Source: Isoetes taiwanensis
Taxonomy: Eukaryota; Streptophyta; Lycopodiopsida; Isoetales; Isoetaceae
Assembly: GCA_021234155.1 (NCBI GenBank)
Contig: JAJEKV010000303.1
Span: forward strand, 248,001-312,000
Direction: 5' to 3'
Length of the DNA stretch: 64,000 nt
Shown piece by piece: positions 1 to 10,243 of this stretch. The notes below the pieces were generated by a model that was given only the letters and a program-made list of their open reading frames with translations, was not told the origin of the DNA and searched no databases. A program made the translations under genes and the position numbers. Position 1 is the first letter of the stretch. Each line of letters opens with the position of its first letter.

Positions 1-189
1 TTGCCCCTTCTTAAAGCACCTTTGGTGGAAATTCTTGGAATATTTTCTATTTGTTTATCTCAAGAAGCCAGGGTTTCAACTGCTGCATGAGTGTTGCTAG
101 TAGAGGCCAGAACCATTTTGCGTTGACAGAGGGTGAATTGTTGACAGTTTATTTTGCGCTGGTATTTATTTGAATTGTTGACGGTTTAT

Positions 190-495
190 TTTGTGCTGGC
201 ATTTACTCGATCTTGCAGAGTAGTACCTACCTACAAATACTTGGGCATAGAGTTTCTGACTACTACATACTGGGACACTTCCATCCAATTACGAGTGACG
301 GCAGACTGGAAGATGATGTATGCTATGCAGAACAATAGTTACGAGGCAGAGCTGCATGACTGGGCCTATTTGTTACACTTGTTCAGGGTTTTGAATGGAG
401 CCCATTCTTTTATATGGAGTCGCAGCTGGGGCCCAGTCATATCCTTGGCCACCTGGAACGACCTAGAGCAGGTGCAGAAAGCCTTTTTTGCTCAG
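190..495 (+). pseudogene. Family C LINE reverse transcriptase remnant (post-YADD part)
   Basis: This is a degraded piece of a non-LTR retrotransposon ORF2. A readable frame carries VPTYKYLGIEF at about 217-255, the block that follows the catalytic YADD box in this family (compare YKYLGVVV near 59.64 kb and YKYPGVEF near 14.32 kb). Further on come a WGPV stretch and EQVQKAFFAQ just before about 500. The catalytic boxes are not present. The frame breaks off where an ORF1-only retrocopy begins, and family C coding resumes after that copy's poly(A) at about 2153 (LGVKSK, then the C-terminus). The two halves therefore belonged to one element. Just upstream, a ~38 bp stretch around TGAATTGTTGAC is repeated in tandem (about 131-206). 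Family assignment rests on protein similarity to the other copies in this window. Confidence 0.7.
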
Positions 496-2152
496 GCAAT
501 ACAAGCTTGCAACACTTCCCCCTCTTTCTAAATCTGCATCTTTGTCTACTTCTCAAGTAGAGACCACTGTAAATACTTCTCATTTGCTTACGCTTCTTGT
601 TTGTCTATACATTTGGGCGGTGTATGCTCCTCGCTCCTTGGGGTTCTTCGATGCTATGGCTAGAGTGCCTTCTACGATTTAGCGATTGGATCAAAGCGTG
701 ATTTGACATCCAATTGTGCAATAACTTTCATTATTTACCTGGCTGTTATGGTACAAAATAACAAGAAAGAATTGAGCTCGTATCTAAATGAGTTACAAGC
801 ACAAGATGACCGTAAGGATGTTCAGTTGCCTCCTGAGGGTGTATTCTATGAGCCACAGCAGTGTTCAAATGCTTTTACACAGGCTGGTCTACCAGTTGTC
901 GAAATTGATCATAATGCTCATTTGCAGTGTGTTCAGAACCTTGTGTCTCATGCAGTTGTTTGCCATTTCACTGGATAGTTTCTGGATCTCGGAAGAGTTA
1001 GATTCTGGCTAAAACATCACCTTCAGAGACTGGGTCTCCCTCATTATGCGTCTCTAAAAGTGTTGGATAAAGATAATAATTTCTTCGTGGTCATGCTTGA
1101 CTCTTCACTTGCAGTTGACAGGCTTGTGGAGCATGGTGTTGATCCTCTTTGGGAACATTATCTTCTATATCAGGTTTATTCTCCTGGATTCTTGCCAAGT
1201 AAGTCTAGTGCATTGCCATGCCTTGTTGGCTTGTCTTAGAGGATTTTCCGCTAGAACTGCAAGTGTCTGATTTTATGATTGCTATTGCTAATGGATTGGG
1301 TATGCATCTTGCCCATTCTATTATTAAAGGTCCTCGAATTTGTGCATCTCTTCCTACTTGTTTCTATTCCTCAGTCAGTAGTGGTCAAAAGTGGCCTACT
1401 TTTTTTCAAGTACAAATTACGTCTGCTTAATGGACCTGAGCTTGCCAAGATGTTTCCCAATGTTGAGGCTTTCGCTACTTACAAGACTAGGCATACTTTT
1501 GTCTCTACCTCCCCAACTGCTCCTATCCCATGTCACATAGCATCCACTTCGCTTGAATTTCGTGTTGTATCATCTTCTTCCTCATCTACCTTTGCACTAG
1601 TTAATTCACCGGTATTACCAGCCCTTGTGCAGTCTTCTCTAGCTATTTCTGCACCATCGCCTTCTGCTAGTGCATCTCTGTCTCAGTCTATATCAGTAGA
1701 CCCTCTTAATGAGGATCAACACTCTCGTCTTCAGGACATTGCTCACAAGCAAGAATTATTGGAAGAGGGATGGTCTACACGCCTGAAGAAGCTTGCACAT
1801 TGCAAAAATAGCTCGGCTCCTCAATTTGCGTTAGTTCATTCCAGTAGCTCCAATATCCGCTATGATTGTTATAGTGGATGTCCTTGATTCAAATGGCATT
1901 GAGATACCGGGGGAGCAGATCAAGTTGTTTGTTAATGATTCTATGGATGTGGAAATTGACACGGTTAAAGTTTTCTAAAAAATATGATTATATATTATTC
2001 TTCTATTTGTAGGAGAGGAAAATAGTGTGAATTGCATTATATTGTCATGTTTAGATGGGTGACCCTTTCGATTGGATCTAGCATTGTATTATGTATTATG
2101 ATGGAGTGTTATTAATAAAGTCCGGCGTCCTCCCCCAAAAAAAAAAAAAAAC
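496..2152 (+). mobile_element. ORF1-only non-LTR retrocopy 1 (DUF4283-like gag), inside family C
   Basis: This broken ORF1 of a plant L1-type element ends in an AATAAA-like motif (about 2114-2119), a C-rich stretch and 14 A residues (about 2139-2152), so it is a retroposed transcript. Pieces in changing frames are NNKKELSSYLNELQAQDD (near 740-810), a central LEDFPLELQ with IAIANGLGMHL (1240-1310), and a Ser/Ala/Pro-rich tail (1500-1850). EDFP-ELQ followed by IAN-GLG resembles the DUF4283 region of plant LINE ORF1 proteins, which bind RNA. The same protein is encoded at 35.0-37.05 kb (NNKKEVAPYLQQL, IEDFPPEFQ). There is no EN or RT. Several frameshifts and stops make it non-functional. I see no clear target-site duplication here. 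Confidence 0.66.
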
Positions 2153-2620
2153 TGGGAGTAAAATCCAAATCCCATATCAGATTCTTCATTGAGAAAACAT
2201 GTTATTTGCCTCTACAAAGGGGCCATTTTCGCCTATCACATCATCTACTTCCAGAAGGTAGTCAGTATGGGCAATGATGGCCTACCCAACCTTGCTTATA
2301 CAGTGGCCATGGGTCCACAGTGCCTTAAGGCCTACTGGAAGGAGAGAAAAGCTGAGTGGTTCTCCCATGGAATGTACAACAACGCAGGTGCATATAGTTG
2401 GATATTAAGGAGGATCACCATCACATATGACGATATCCTGATACGTGCTTCCTTAGCAAGCTTTGGGATGCTAGTGCATATTGAGATGACACACTACCAG
2501 CACCAGATCAACTCCATGCTTGCACAGGGTCCACAACGCTATCTCCGGGCACATTTGCCCATGAAGAAGCAGGTTGATAGCATGATATATCGAGCAAAAC
2601 TTGGACTTTTTGAGATTTAA
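2153..2620 (+). pseudogene. Family C LINE ORF2 C-terminal remnant
   Basis: Reading resumes after the poly(A) of the inserted retrocopy with LGVKSK and a KSHIRFFIE-like stretch. The frame from 2189 then holds MGNDGLPNLAYTVAMGPQ and QRYLRAHLPMK. These align by eye with the family C C-terminus at 14.68-15.0 kb (DLAYHVSNGTQRLKNCWKDK and LQRYLRSHAPMK). The last 60 bases, from the ATGAAGAAGC at 2561, are also the first part of the tandemly triplicated unit. The usual Cys/His knuckle that should follow is missing, because the unit boundary cuts the element at residue M of APMK. No intact protein is possible. Confidence 0.66.
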
Positions 2621-5465
2621 TAGATAGCACTTCAAGGATGCCATTATAAGAATATATGTTTTGTTTAATTCTTCTTGATTCTTATAATTTTTATAAGTTT
2701 TAATCACATAAGTTTATCTTTGAATTAACACCTTAATGGTTATCAAAATATAAAATTCTGTTTCAAATTAGTTTGCACTTGAATCTATTTAGAATTAGAC
2801 ATTTCAAGTATATAAAATTTTAATTTTCAGTGATTTAACAAATTTAAAATTTGGCAATTATGATAATTTTTAAATGAATTTGCTGATTTGATAAGCGATG
2901 ATTTAAAACTATTATAAGAATTTCACAATTTACAAACTTTTACACTTTTTCTTTTAGGTTGAAATAAATTAAATAATAAAGTTAATGTTCTAATAATAAC
3001 TATTGAATAATAAATTATTAAATAGTTATTATTCAATAGTTATTATGTTGCTTTTCTAAGTCTAGACAAACTATATTAGGTTGACAGAATTTACATTGTT
3101 AGAGACACATCCATCACAGTTATAAGAGCCTTGGAATCATATAGAAATTGAATAGTCATAATCTCTTTAGTATTCATTGGATGAGAATTATTTACATATC
3201 ATATGCTCATCATATGCTCGTATAGTTAGTGGAAATCTGAAAACAGTAAAACGAGTAAATTTTCGAGGGGTAAAACAACAAGCCATATCTCTTCTTCAAG
3301 GAAATAGGAGGCTAAACTCCTTAAGACACCACTTCAAAAGAAGGGCTACCCAATGAGCAAATTGAAGAAGAAGAAGCATCCGAATTATCTTCATCATGTT
3401 CATCGGCTTCTTAAAAATGTCATTTTGTACCAAGATGAATCATGTTTCAAATGATCCTTATGCCTCAGACCAGTCCCTTCAAAGGGTCTAAATTAATCAA
3501 TTCCAATGTGTGTCTCCCGCATGAAGAAGCAGGTTGATAGCATGATATATCGAGCAAAACTTGGACTTTTTGAGATTTAATAGATAGCACTTTAAGGATG
3601 CCATTATAAGAATATATGTTTTGTTTAATTCTTCTTGATTCTTATAATTTTTATAAGTTTTAATCACATAAGTTTTATCTTTAAATTAACACCTTAATGG
3701 TTATCAAAATATAAAATTCTATTTCAAATTAGTTTTCACTTGAATCTATTTAGAATTAGACATTTCAAGTATATAAAATTTTAATTTTCAGTGATTTAAC
3801 AAATTTAAAATTTGGCAATTATGATAATTTTTAAATGAATTTGATGATTTGATAAGCGATGATTTAAAACTATTATAAGAATTTCACAATTTACAAACTT
3901 TTACACTTTTTAAAAAAACTTTTAGGTTGAAATAAATTAAATAATAAAGTTAATGTTCTAATAATAACTATTGAATAATATATTATTCAATAGTTATTAT
4001 TGAATAGTTGTTATTCAATAGTTATTATGTTGCTTTTCTAAGTCTAGACAAACTATATTAGGTTGGCGGAATTAACATTGTTAGAGACACGTCCATCACA
4101 GTTATAAATTGGAATCATATAGAAATTGAATAGTCATAATCTCTTTAGTATTCATTGGATGAGAATTATTTACATATCATATGCTCGTATAGTTAATGGA
4201 AATCTGAAAACGGTAAAACGAGTAAACTTTCGAGGGGTAAAACAGCAAGCCATATCTCTTCTCCAAGGAAATAGGAGGCTAAACACCTTAAGACACCACT
4301 TCAAAAGAAGGGCTACCCAACGAGCAAATTGAAGAAGAAGAAGCATCTGAATAATCTTCATCATGTTCATTTGGCTTCTTAAAAAATGTCATTTTGTACC
4401 AAGATGAATCATGTTTCAAATGATCCTTATGCCTCAGCAGCCAGTCCTTGAAAGGGTCTAAATTAACTGAATTTCAATGTGTGTCTCCGCATGAAGAAGC
4501 AGGTTGATAGCATGATATATCGAGCAAAACTTGGACTTTTTGAGATTTAATAGATAGCACTTTAAGGATGCCATTAAAAGAATATATGTTTTGTTTAATT
4601 CTTCTTGATTCTTATAATTTTTATAAGTTTTAATCACATAAGTTTATATTTAAATTAACACCTCAATGGTTATCAAAATATAAAATTCTATTTCAAATTA
4701 GTTTTCACTTGAATCTATTTAGAATTAGACATTTCAAGTATATAAAATTTTAATTTTCAGTGATTTAACAAATTTAAAATTTTGCAATTATGATAATTTT
4801 TAAATGAATTTGATGATTTGATAAGCGATGATTTAAAACTATTATAAGAATTTCACAATTTACAAACTTTTACACTTTTTAAAAAAACTTTTAGGTTGAA
4901 ATAAATTAAATAATAAAGTTAATGTTCTAATAATAACTATTGAATAATTTATTATTCAATAGTTATTATTGAATAGTTATTATTCAATAGTTATTATGTT
5001 GCTTTTCTATGTCTAGACAAACTATATTAGGTTGGCAGAATTTACATTGTTAGAGACACATCCATCACAGTTATAAGAGCCTTGGAATCATATAGAAATT
5101 GAATAGTCATAATCTCTTAAATATTCATTGGATGAGAATTATTTACATATCATATGCTCGTGTATAGTTAGTGGAAATCTGAAAACAATAAAACGAGTAA
5201 ATTTTCGAGGGGTAAAACAACAAGCCATATCTCTTCTCCAAGGAAATAGGAGGCTAAACTCCTTAAGACACCACTTCAAAAGAAGGGCTACCCAACGAGC
5301 AAATTGAAGAAGAAGAAGCATCTGAATTATCTTTATCATGTTCATCTGGCTTCTTAAAAAATGTCATTTTGTACCAAGATGAATCATGTTTCAAATGATC
5401 CTTATGCCTTAGCAGCCAGTCCTTGAAAGGGTCTAAATTAACCGAATTCCAATGTGTGTCTCCGC
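2561..5465. repeat. Three tandem ~965 bp segmental repeat units
   Basis: Three head-to-tail copies lie at 2561-3520 (960 bp), 3521-4490 (970 bp) and 4491-5465 (975 bp). Each starts with ATGAAGAAGCAGG, the 3' piece of the family C LINE. Each continues through an AT-rich repeat and ends with a stretch (CAATGTGTGTCTCC) that continues uniquely at 5466. The joins read GTGTCTCC(C)GC then ATGAAGAAG. The flanking parents are GCCCATGAAG at the left and CCGCATGGTGG at the right, so the join has a 3-4 base CATG microhomology. Copies differ by scattered substitutions and small indels. Each unit also holds the 3' end of the unknown minus-strand gene fragment annotated from 5263, so that fragment exists in three partial copies. 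Confidence 0.9.
2990..3050. repeat. AT-rich hairpin ATTGAATAAT / ATTATTCAAT in tandem unit 1
   Basis: The sequence around AATAACTATTGAATAA is followed by its inverted complement TTATTCAATAGTTATT, giving a strong AT hairpin. Equivalent hairpins lie in unit 2 (about 3958-4027) and unit 3 (about 4928-4996), where the TATTCAATAGTTATTATTGAATAG motif has extra copies. Copy number of the half-palindrome varies among the three units, which suggests slippage or cruciform-driven expansion. Confidence 0.7.
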
Positions 5466-5950
5466 ATGGTGGAAGGGTATCCAAAATACTTCTACAATAT
5501 ACCTTCACAAAGTCTTCATTATCCGTAGACGTAGCCACATTCATGTCAAAAATGAGACTCCATGCTCCATGCACTCCAAAGAAATACCCATCAAATTCCA
5601 AGGCGATGCAGCTCAGAGCTGCCACACAACGTTGACATGTTTGTGCCTAATGCCATAGGGTTCTCGTGATACCACACGTCCGACGGAGCAAACAAGGGCT
5701 CCAGAGCTTAAATTTGTTGAAGAATGAGATTAGCGATCAAGAAGGGACTGTTTTGCTGTCTTATATACACTTGCCATGAAATCAACATCATGTTTGAGAG
5801 ACTCTCTTTTGCTAATGCAACAACTAGATCTTCTATCTCAAATCCAATAAACTCTTGTATGTGGTACAAATATGGCCATTGATGTCAGGGCCATAGATCT
5901 CATCCTTGCAATCCCTTAAAAAGTTAGTAACCCCTGGATAAGAATTATGG
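5263..5950 (-). pseudogene. Unrecognised host-like gene fragment
   Basis: The minus strand carries a 120-codon open stretch (5263-5625) with protein-like composition. It contains CIALEFDGYFFGVHGAWS, then DTHWNSVNLDPFKDWLL, then an acidic/Ser-rich end (DKDNSDASSSS). Further upstream, in other minus frames to about 5950, come ISWQVYIRQQNSPFLIANL, FAPSDVWYHENPMALG and LRDCKDEIYGPDINGH. Together these look like parts of one larger protein, broken by shifts or by missing introns. I do not recognise the family. The 3' end is included in the triplicated segment, so two more partial copies lie at about 3300-3520 and 4270-4490. It could be a transposon-captured host exon or part of an unrecognised transposase. 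Confidence 0.4.
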
Positions 5951-6029
5951 ATGGCGAATATGAGGGGGAGCACGGTAGCAAAAAGTGATCAAATCTTTTT
6001 AAAGTTTTCAAGTAAGCAACGTCCATACC

Positions 6030-6395
6030 TGACGAAATAAAATATATTAAAATTAATCAATAATAAACTATTCAATTTTTTTTTTTTTTATTTTTTTATT
6101 AAAATGTAAACGTAATTATACAAGATTTAAATGAAATGTAATCATTTAACTAATTCCAATTTAAAACTTTCTTTAATATCAAAGTGATTCTAATATCTTA
6201 GCAATTTTATACTTTATTAACCATCATACTTTTGGTCTAAAGATAAACAGAACAAATTATTAAAATCATAAGAGTAAAAATACATATAATATTATTATGG
6301 CATCGTTGAAGTATATCTATTAGACTTAAATAAGTCCAAGTTTTGTTAAATATGTCATTAGCCTCAATTCGCAAAGGGTGCACATCATTTTGATT
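6030..6395. repeat. AT-rich interspersed repeat, fragment 1
   Basis: From GAAATAAAATATATT through TCAATAATAAACTATTC to TAAGTCCAAGTTTTG, this matches stretches at about 44.45-44.76 kb and 50.54-50.83 kb. The family's left half also occurs at 46.15-46.44 kb and in each triplicated unit at 2.7-5.0 kb. The family is non-coding. It serves here as a ruler: comparing copies exposes later insertions elsewhere in the window. Confidence 0.75.
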
Positions 6396-8210
6396 TGAGA
6401 CAGATGGATGGGCCTGGGAGGCGTGTGAGGACAATATTTGTCGGTTGCTTAGAATATTAATTCCTACATGCATTTCTCAGCCTGAAAACCCTGCTCCAAT
6501 CTATTTTCCAATCGTTTAGATATATATCCTGGTTAAAGCTACAATTAATATAATTTCGGGGCGGTAAACTGCTCATCTATTCTTCTCAGTTGGGTCTAAT
6601 CGGATCCGCGTAACCTTGAAAATGCATTAGAAAAACTGTATATAATATTTCATGGCAGGTGCTGGGTTGCTGCTAGTCCCTTTCCACATCTATGATCTTG
6701 GGAAGCCAATCTTGTTGTCGAATTGAAGGGGATTTTGATTATGATTTATTGATTTGCTTAATACCTACTCTGATGTCCCTTCTGCTTGAGATTCTTCTTC
6801 TTTTGATTCAATAATTGAGATTGAACCAGAACTAGGGATTGAACCAGAAATAAAATATTCTATCGCTTCTGCTTTGACGAATTGATTACACGGCTCCGAT
6901 ATCGATTTCGTGAAAATGCATTTGTAGATGAGAGACTCGTTATGATGCTGCATTCTTTGGTTTCTTCTTTTCTATTGAGGACATATAGAATTATAGAAAC
7001 ATACAGAATTACGGAATACAAAATAATGACAATGGTGTTGGCTGACATAAAACATTGGCTAGGGTAGTCCATTCCATCCACTCGCCATGTGCACATTTTG
7101 TATAGAGACTGAAACATGTGGCATGATTGTGGTCTTCTAGAGATGTAATCCCATGGAGTCATCCCGTGGAACTAATCCGAGTTGCATTGCCCCGGTCCAC
7201 TAAGGCATGAATGGGATAAGTCCCTTCCCCAAGCACAATGGATCTGTATAGCTAGAGGATCATGGCTACACATGTCTGTACGTGACTTAACCTCCCAAAC
7301 AACAAGTCAGGGCAACACTTCAACCCAAGGGGTGTTAGACCTATACCTGGCTCACACAACGTGACTGACTATAAGCCTCGCACACTATAAGTACCCCGGT
7401 AGCCGCATTCAGCAGGGCCCTACCTCTACATCTTTGTTATCCATGTTGTCTGGTGCTCAATTACAACATAGCATCTACAACCAAGTGGGCTTTATGCACA
7501 TGCCACATTTATTGGGATATATGTGATTCTAGCTTTGATCATCCATACATCTACCAGCCTTTAAGTCTCTACATCCCCCCTCCCCCTCCAAGCATGAGAG
7601 GTGCAAAACTAAAATCTCGTACATCCATCTATTACATCATAACAGAGAACCAACATAAGACTTGACATCCATGTAATCATACAAGGGTCAGTTCCTAGCT
7701 AAGTAATCCATCTATCATGGCTTGAACCCTTGTCACGAAGTATATTCATCCTTCTGATTTTGAAGGGCTGCTCCTCCTTCCTCAAGCTTTTCAAATCGAT
7801 TTGGGAAAAATTGGGGAAGTGTTGCTGTAGCCATTTACTTGCATCTTTGAACTCGTTGCATCTTCATGTATTATTTCAGCTCTATCATCCAATTTTCGTT
7901 TTTTCTCCTTCGGTATATGCAACTTCTCTGTCATAGTTAGACAAGTTTTTGTACCTGATTGCTTCATTTCAGGGATACTTCCTTCTAGACTAGACACTGG
8001 CAACTTGTTTTGTATTGTGAAGGCTGCTCCTACTACTTCTTTCCATAATCAGTTTGGAAGACCTAAATATTTTAGCATCGATTTTCTCTACATCAAGTAC
8101 TGTCATGTTCTTTCTCTTTGCGCTATATTTTTTTGTGGAGTTATCTACATGTCAGTTGTCTCCTTGTCACGTTTTGAGAGCTTCCAAAGCATGATCTTTA
8201 TTTGCTAGCT
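6396..8210. other. No gene recognised
   Basis: Only short open frames occur, such as 6860-7162 minus, 7453-7665 plus and 8005-8208 plus. None has a domain, repeat or composition that I can tie to a protein. I saw no RNA gene or clear transposon terminus. Confidence 0.5.
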
Positions 8211-8211
8211 G

Positions 8212-8353
8212 CCACGGTTTTTCCCTCGAAAACCCTTCGGGTCGGGGGTTTTTTAATCCGTGTAGTAATCCGCTTGCTGCGCTTTTGTATTGGGTCCCAT
8301 AGACCGATTGGTCTCCATGGACGATAAAAATACCTTCCTTCCTTCCTTCCTTT
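8212..8353 (+). mobile_element. Family C LINE 3' tail only, ending in (TTCC)n
   Basis: This short, extremely 5'-truncated insertion starts at GCCACGGTTTTTCCC. It carries AAAACCCTTCGGGT and GGGGTTTTTTAATCC, whose AAAACCC and GGGTTTT arms can form a hairpin. It continues with TGGGTCCCATAGACCGATTG and ATGGACGATAAAAATACC (8317-8334) and ends in a CCTT repeat (about 8335-8352). The same order occurs at 15.29-15.44 kb and, on the minus strand, at 52.92-53.06 kb. In those copies it lies immediately downstream of family C coding sequence, so this is that family's 3' untranslated tail. In microsatellite-tailed LINEs this region is the likely template recognised by the RT. Confidence 0.8.
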
Positions 8354-8526
8354 TAAATAAAATCATCAACAAAGAAAATAAAGTAGTGCTTACATATTCT
8401 TCCTTGTACATTTAGAAGTCCATAAAGATCTGTATGTATGAGATCCAGGACTCCAGTTCCTCACTTATTGATTTTGAAACTAGTAACTTGGTTATTTTCC
8501 CGAGCAAGTGTCCTTTACATGTATGC

Positions 8527-9575
8527 CATCGATCCTTTACATGCATACATTTTCTGGGGCTCTGGTTCATTTGGGGATCGCTATTTCTTGCAAGTTCTTC
8601 ATCGACTTCTCATTGGCGTTTTCTCCTCTTTCAACAGTTCCCTTGACTCTCTTTCTTTGATACCAGGTAGGGGAGGGGCTTCTCCCTGCTTGGTTTGCCA
8701 TGACGTCTTTTTTCATGTTGGAATATGTTCTTCCCCGATCTTGTCCCCTTTTTAGCCATCCTTCAACCTTCGACCTCGATCCCATTTTGATAAGGAAGTT
8801 CTTTTTTTGTCAGGAGCTTTTGTCTGTTTTTATGCGAGCCCTTATTCAAGAATGCCATCGATCCAAGCCATCAGATCGGTATTCTCGAATGGGCAAGCAT
8901 GCATCTCTCCCATGCATGCATGCATTGCCATTTTCTGGGGCTCTGGTTCGTTTTGGGATTGCTATTTCTTGCAGATTCTTCATCGGCTTCTCATCGGCAT
9001 TTTCTCCTCTCTCAGCAATTCCCTTGACTCCTACCCCCTCCCTTAATGTGTATATTATTGTAAATGTTGTTTTTTTTTATCGCGTGGCACGTGTGACCAT
9101 CCCCTCACTTTTTCGAGGCGTAAATGTTATTTCTTGTCGCGGCACCGTGACTAGCCCCTCGCTTTTCGAGGTTTTTTCTCTATTGGTTTTTTTGTTGTTG
9201 ATGTGCAAGTCCAGGGGTGATGTGCGACTTTGGTATTCTTTGTGGAGTGTGGAATTTTTTGGGGGAACGTTTAACAGCCTTGCATTGTCCAAGCCCCTTG
9301 CTGAGATTTTATCGCTAGGGTTTTTCCTCGAAAACTCGAAAGGGTGGGGTTTTTTAATCCCGGTGATAAGCTGTCAGCAGGTACACCAGCCAATATCTGT
9401 AGCACACAATTTTATTTTGGGTCCAGGTGATATAACTGGATATTCCCCATGTTTTTCATTTTTTGGGTAGCCTGCGATACTCTCTACCATTGTAGAAAAA
9501 CTGCCGAGATGAATGAAAAGCCTAGCTAGGGGAGCTTTTATCTGTTTTCATGCGAGCCCTTATTCGAGAATTTAT
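8527..9575. repeat. Local segmental duplications
   Basis: About 110 bp beginning TTTTCTGGGGCTCTGGTTC recur at about 8549-8655 and 8933-9032. A second pair, beginning GGAGCTTTT(G/A)TCTGTTTT and running through TGCGAGCCCTTATTC, lies at about 8814-8852 and 9532-9572. The pairs interleave, so at least two duplication events are needed. The copies are non-coding. A 256-codon open frame at 8700-9470 runs across one copy and into a LINE tail, and I do not regard it as a gene. Confidence 0.75.
9310..9440 (+). mobile_element. Degenerate family C LINE 3' tail
   Basis: TTTTTCCTCGAAAACTC, then GGGTGGGGTTTTTTAATCCC, then TTTTGGGTCCAGGTGATATA follow the order of the family C tail (hairpin region, then the GGGTCCC block). 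The end is eroded and no microsatellite remains. It lies upstream of the better family C copy. Confidence 0.55.
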
Positions 9576-9789
9576 CATTTATTTCACCACCACATGCATT
9601 CAACCCCTCATTATTTAACATTGTGCATGTTTGTATATGCTAATCTGTTATGCCATAGGACAACATTTGTAAATGCGTCAACTAAATTTACTTCTATAAC
9701 ACCTCTTACAGTTTGATTGGAACAGGTTTCCAACGCGTTTCACAAAGAACCTCCGAGCATTATCCTTTTGTATTCTCTCTCTCTCTCTA

Positions 9790-10243
9790 GACGCTCCTAA
9801 TGCTGGTCTCATGTTTTTGATCACAACTGGAGATCCCGAGCTCCGTTAAAGCTGAAATTTGGTGCGTTGCAAAGCTCTCTCAGATAGCTTTCTGAAGGTA
9901 TGCGAATTTGCATATGCTAGAATAGGGTTTGTGTAGCAAAACAGCAGTTTTCCGGCCTCCATCTCCAAAGGCGCTCAAACCCTAAGGCGAGGGTGCTAGT
10001 CACACGTTTTCACTCATAACAGGAGATCCAGAAGTCCTCTTCAGCTGAAATTTGTTATGTTAGAAAGTTCTCTTAGCAACCTTTCCGATGGTGTGTGGTA
10101 TGATCCTGGTTGGCTAAGTTATTTCGCCGTAACAGCAATTTTCCGGCGGTTTGCTCTTTGGATTCCGGATTAGGGCTTCACATATTCCCTTGACTTGCCC
10201 TAATTTGTTGATCGGGTTTCATTTAAGATCTGTCTAGGTACCC
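9790..10243 (+). promoter_or_regulatory. Duplicated 5' untranslated monomers of family C element
   Basis: Two diverged ~190 bp units lie in tandem (about 9797-9960 and 9985-10155). Shared landmarks, in order, are CT(G/A)GTC(T/A)CA, ACT(G)GGAGATC or ACAGGAGATCC, AGCTGAAATTTG, an AGAAAGTTCTCT or CAAAGCTCTCT block, then AACAGCA(G/A)TTTTCCGGC. They precede the ATG at 10244. The layout resembles monomer-type LINE promoters, but promoter activity is inferred. Similar duplicated leader blocks lie at 39.7-40.57 kb. Confidence 0.5.

Noticed and set aside
8700-9470. A 256-codon open frame on the plus strand
   Set aside because: It spans a local duplication and runs into a LINE 3' tail. It is rich in Phe/Leu/Ser from T-rich DNA and has no domain.
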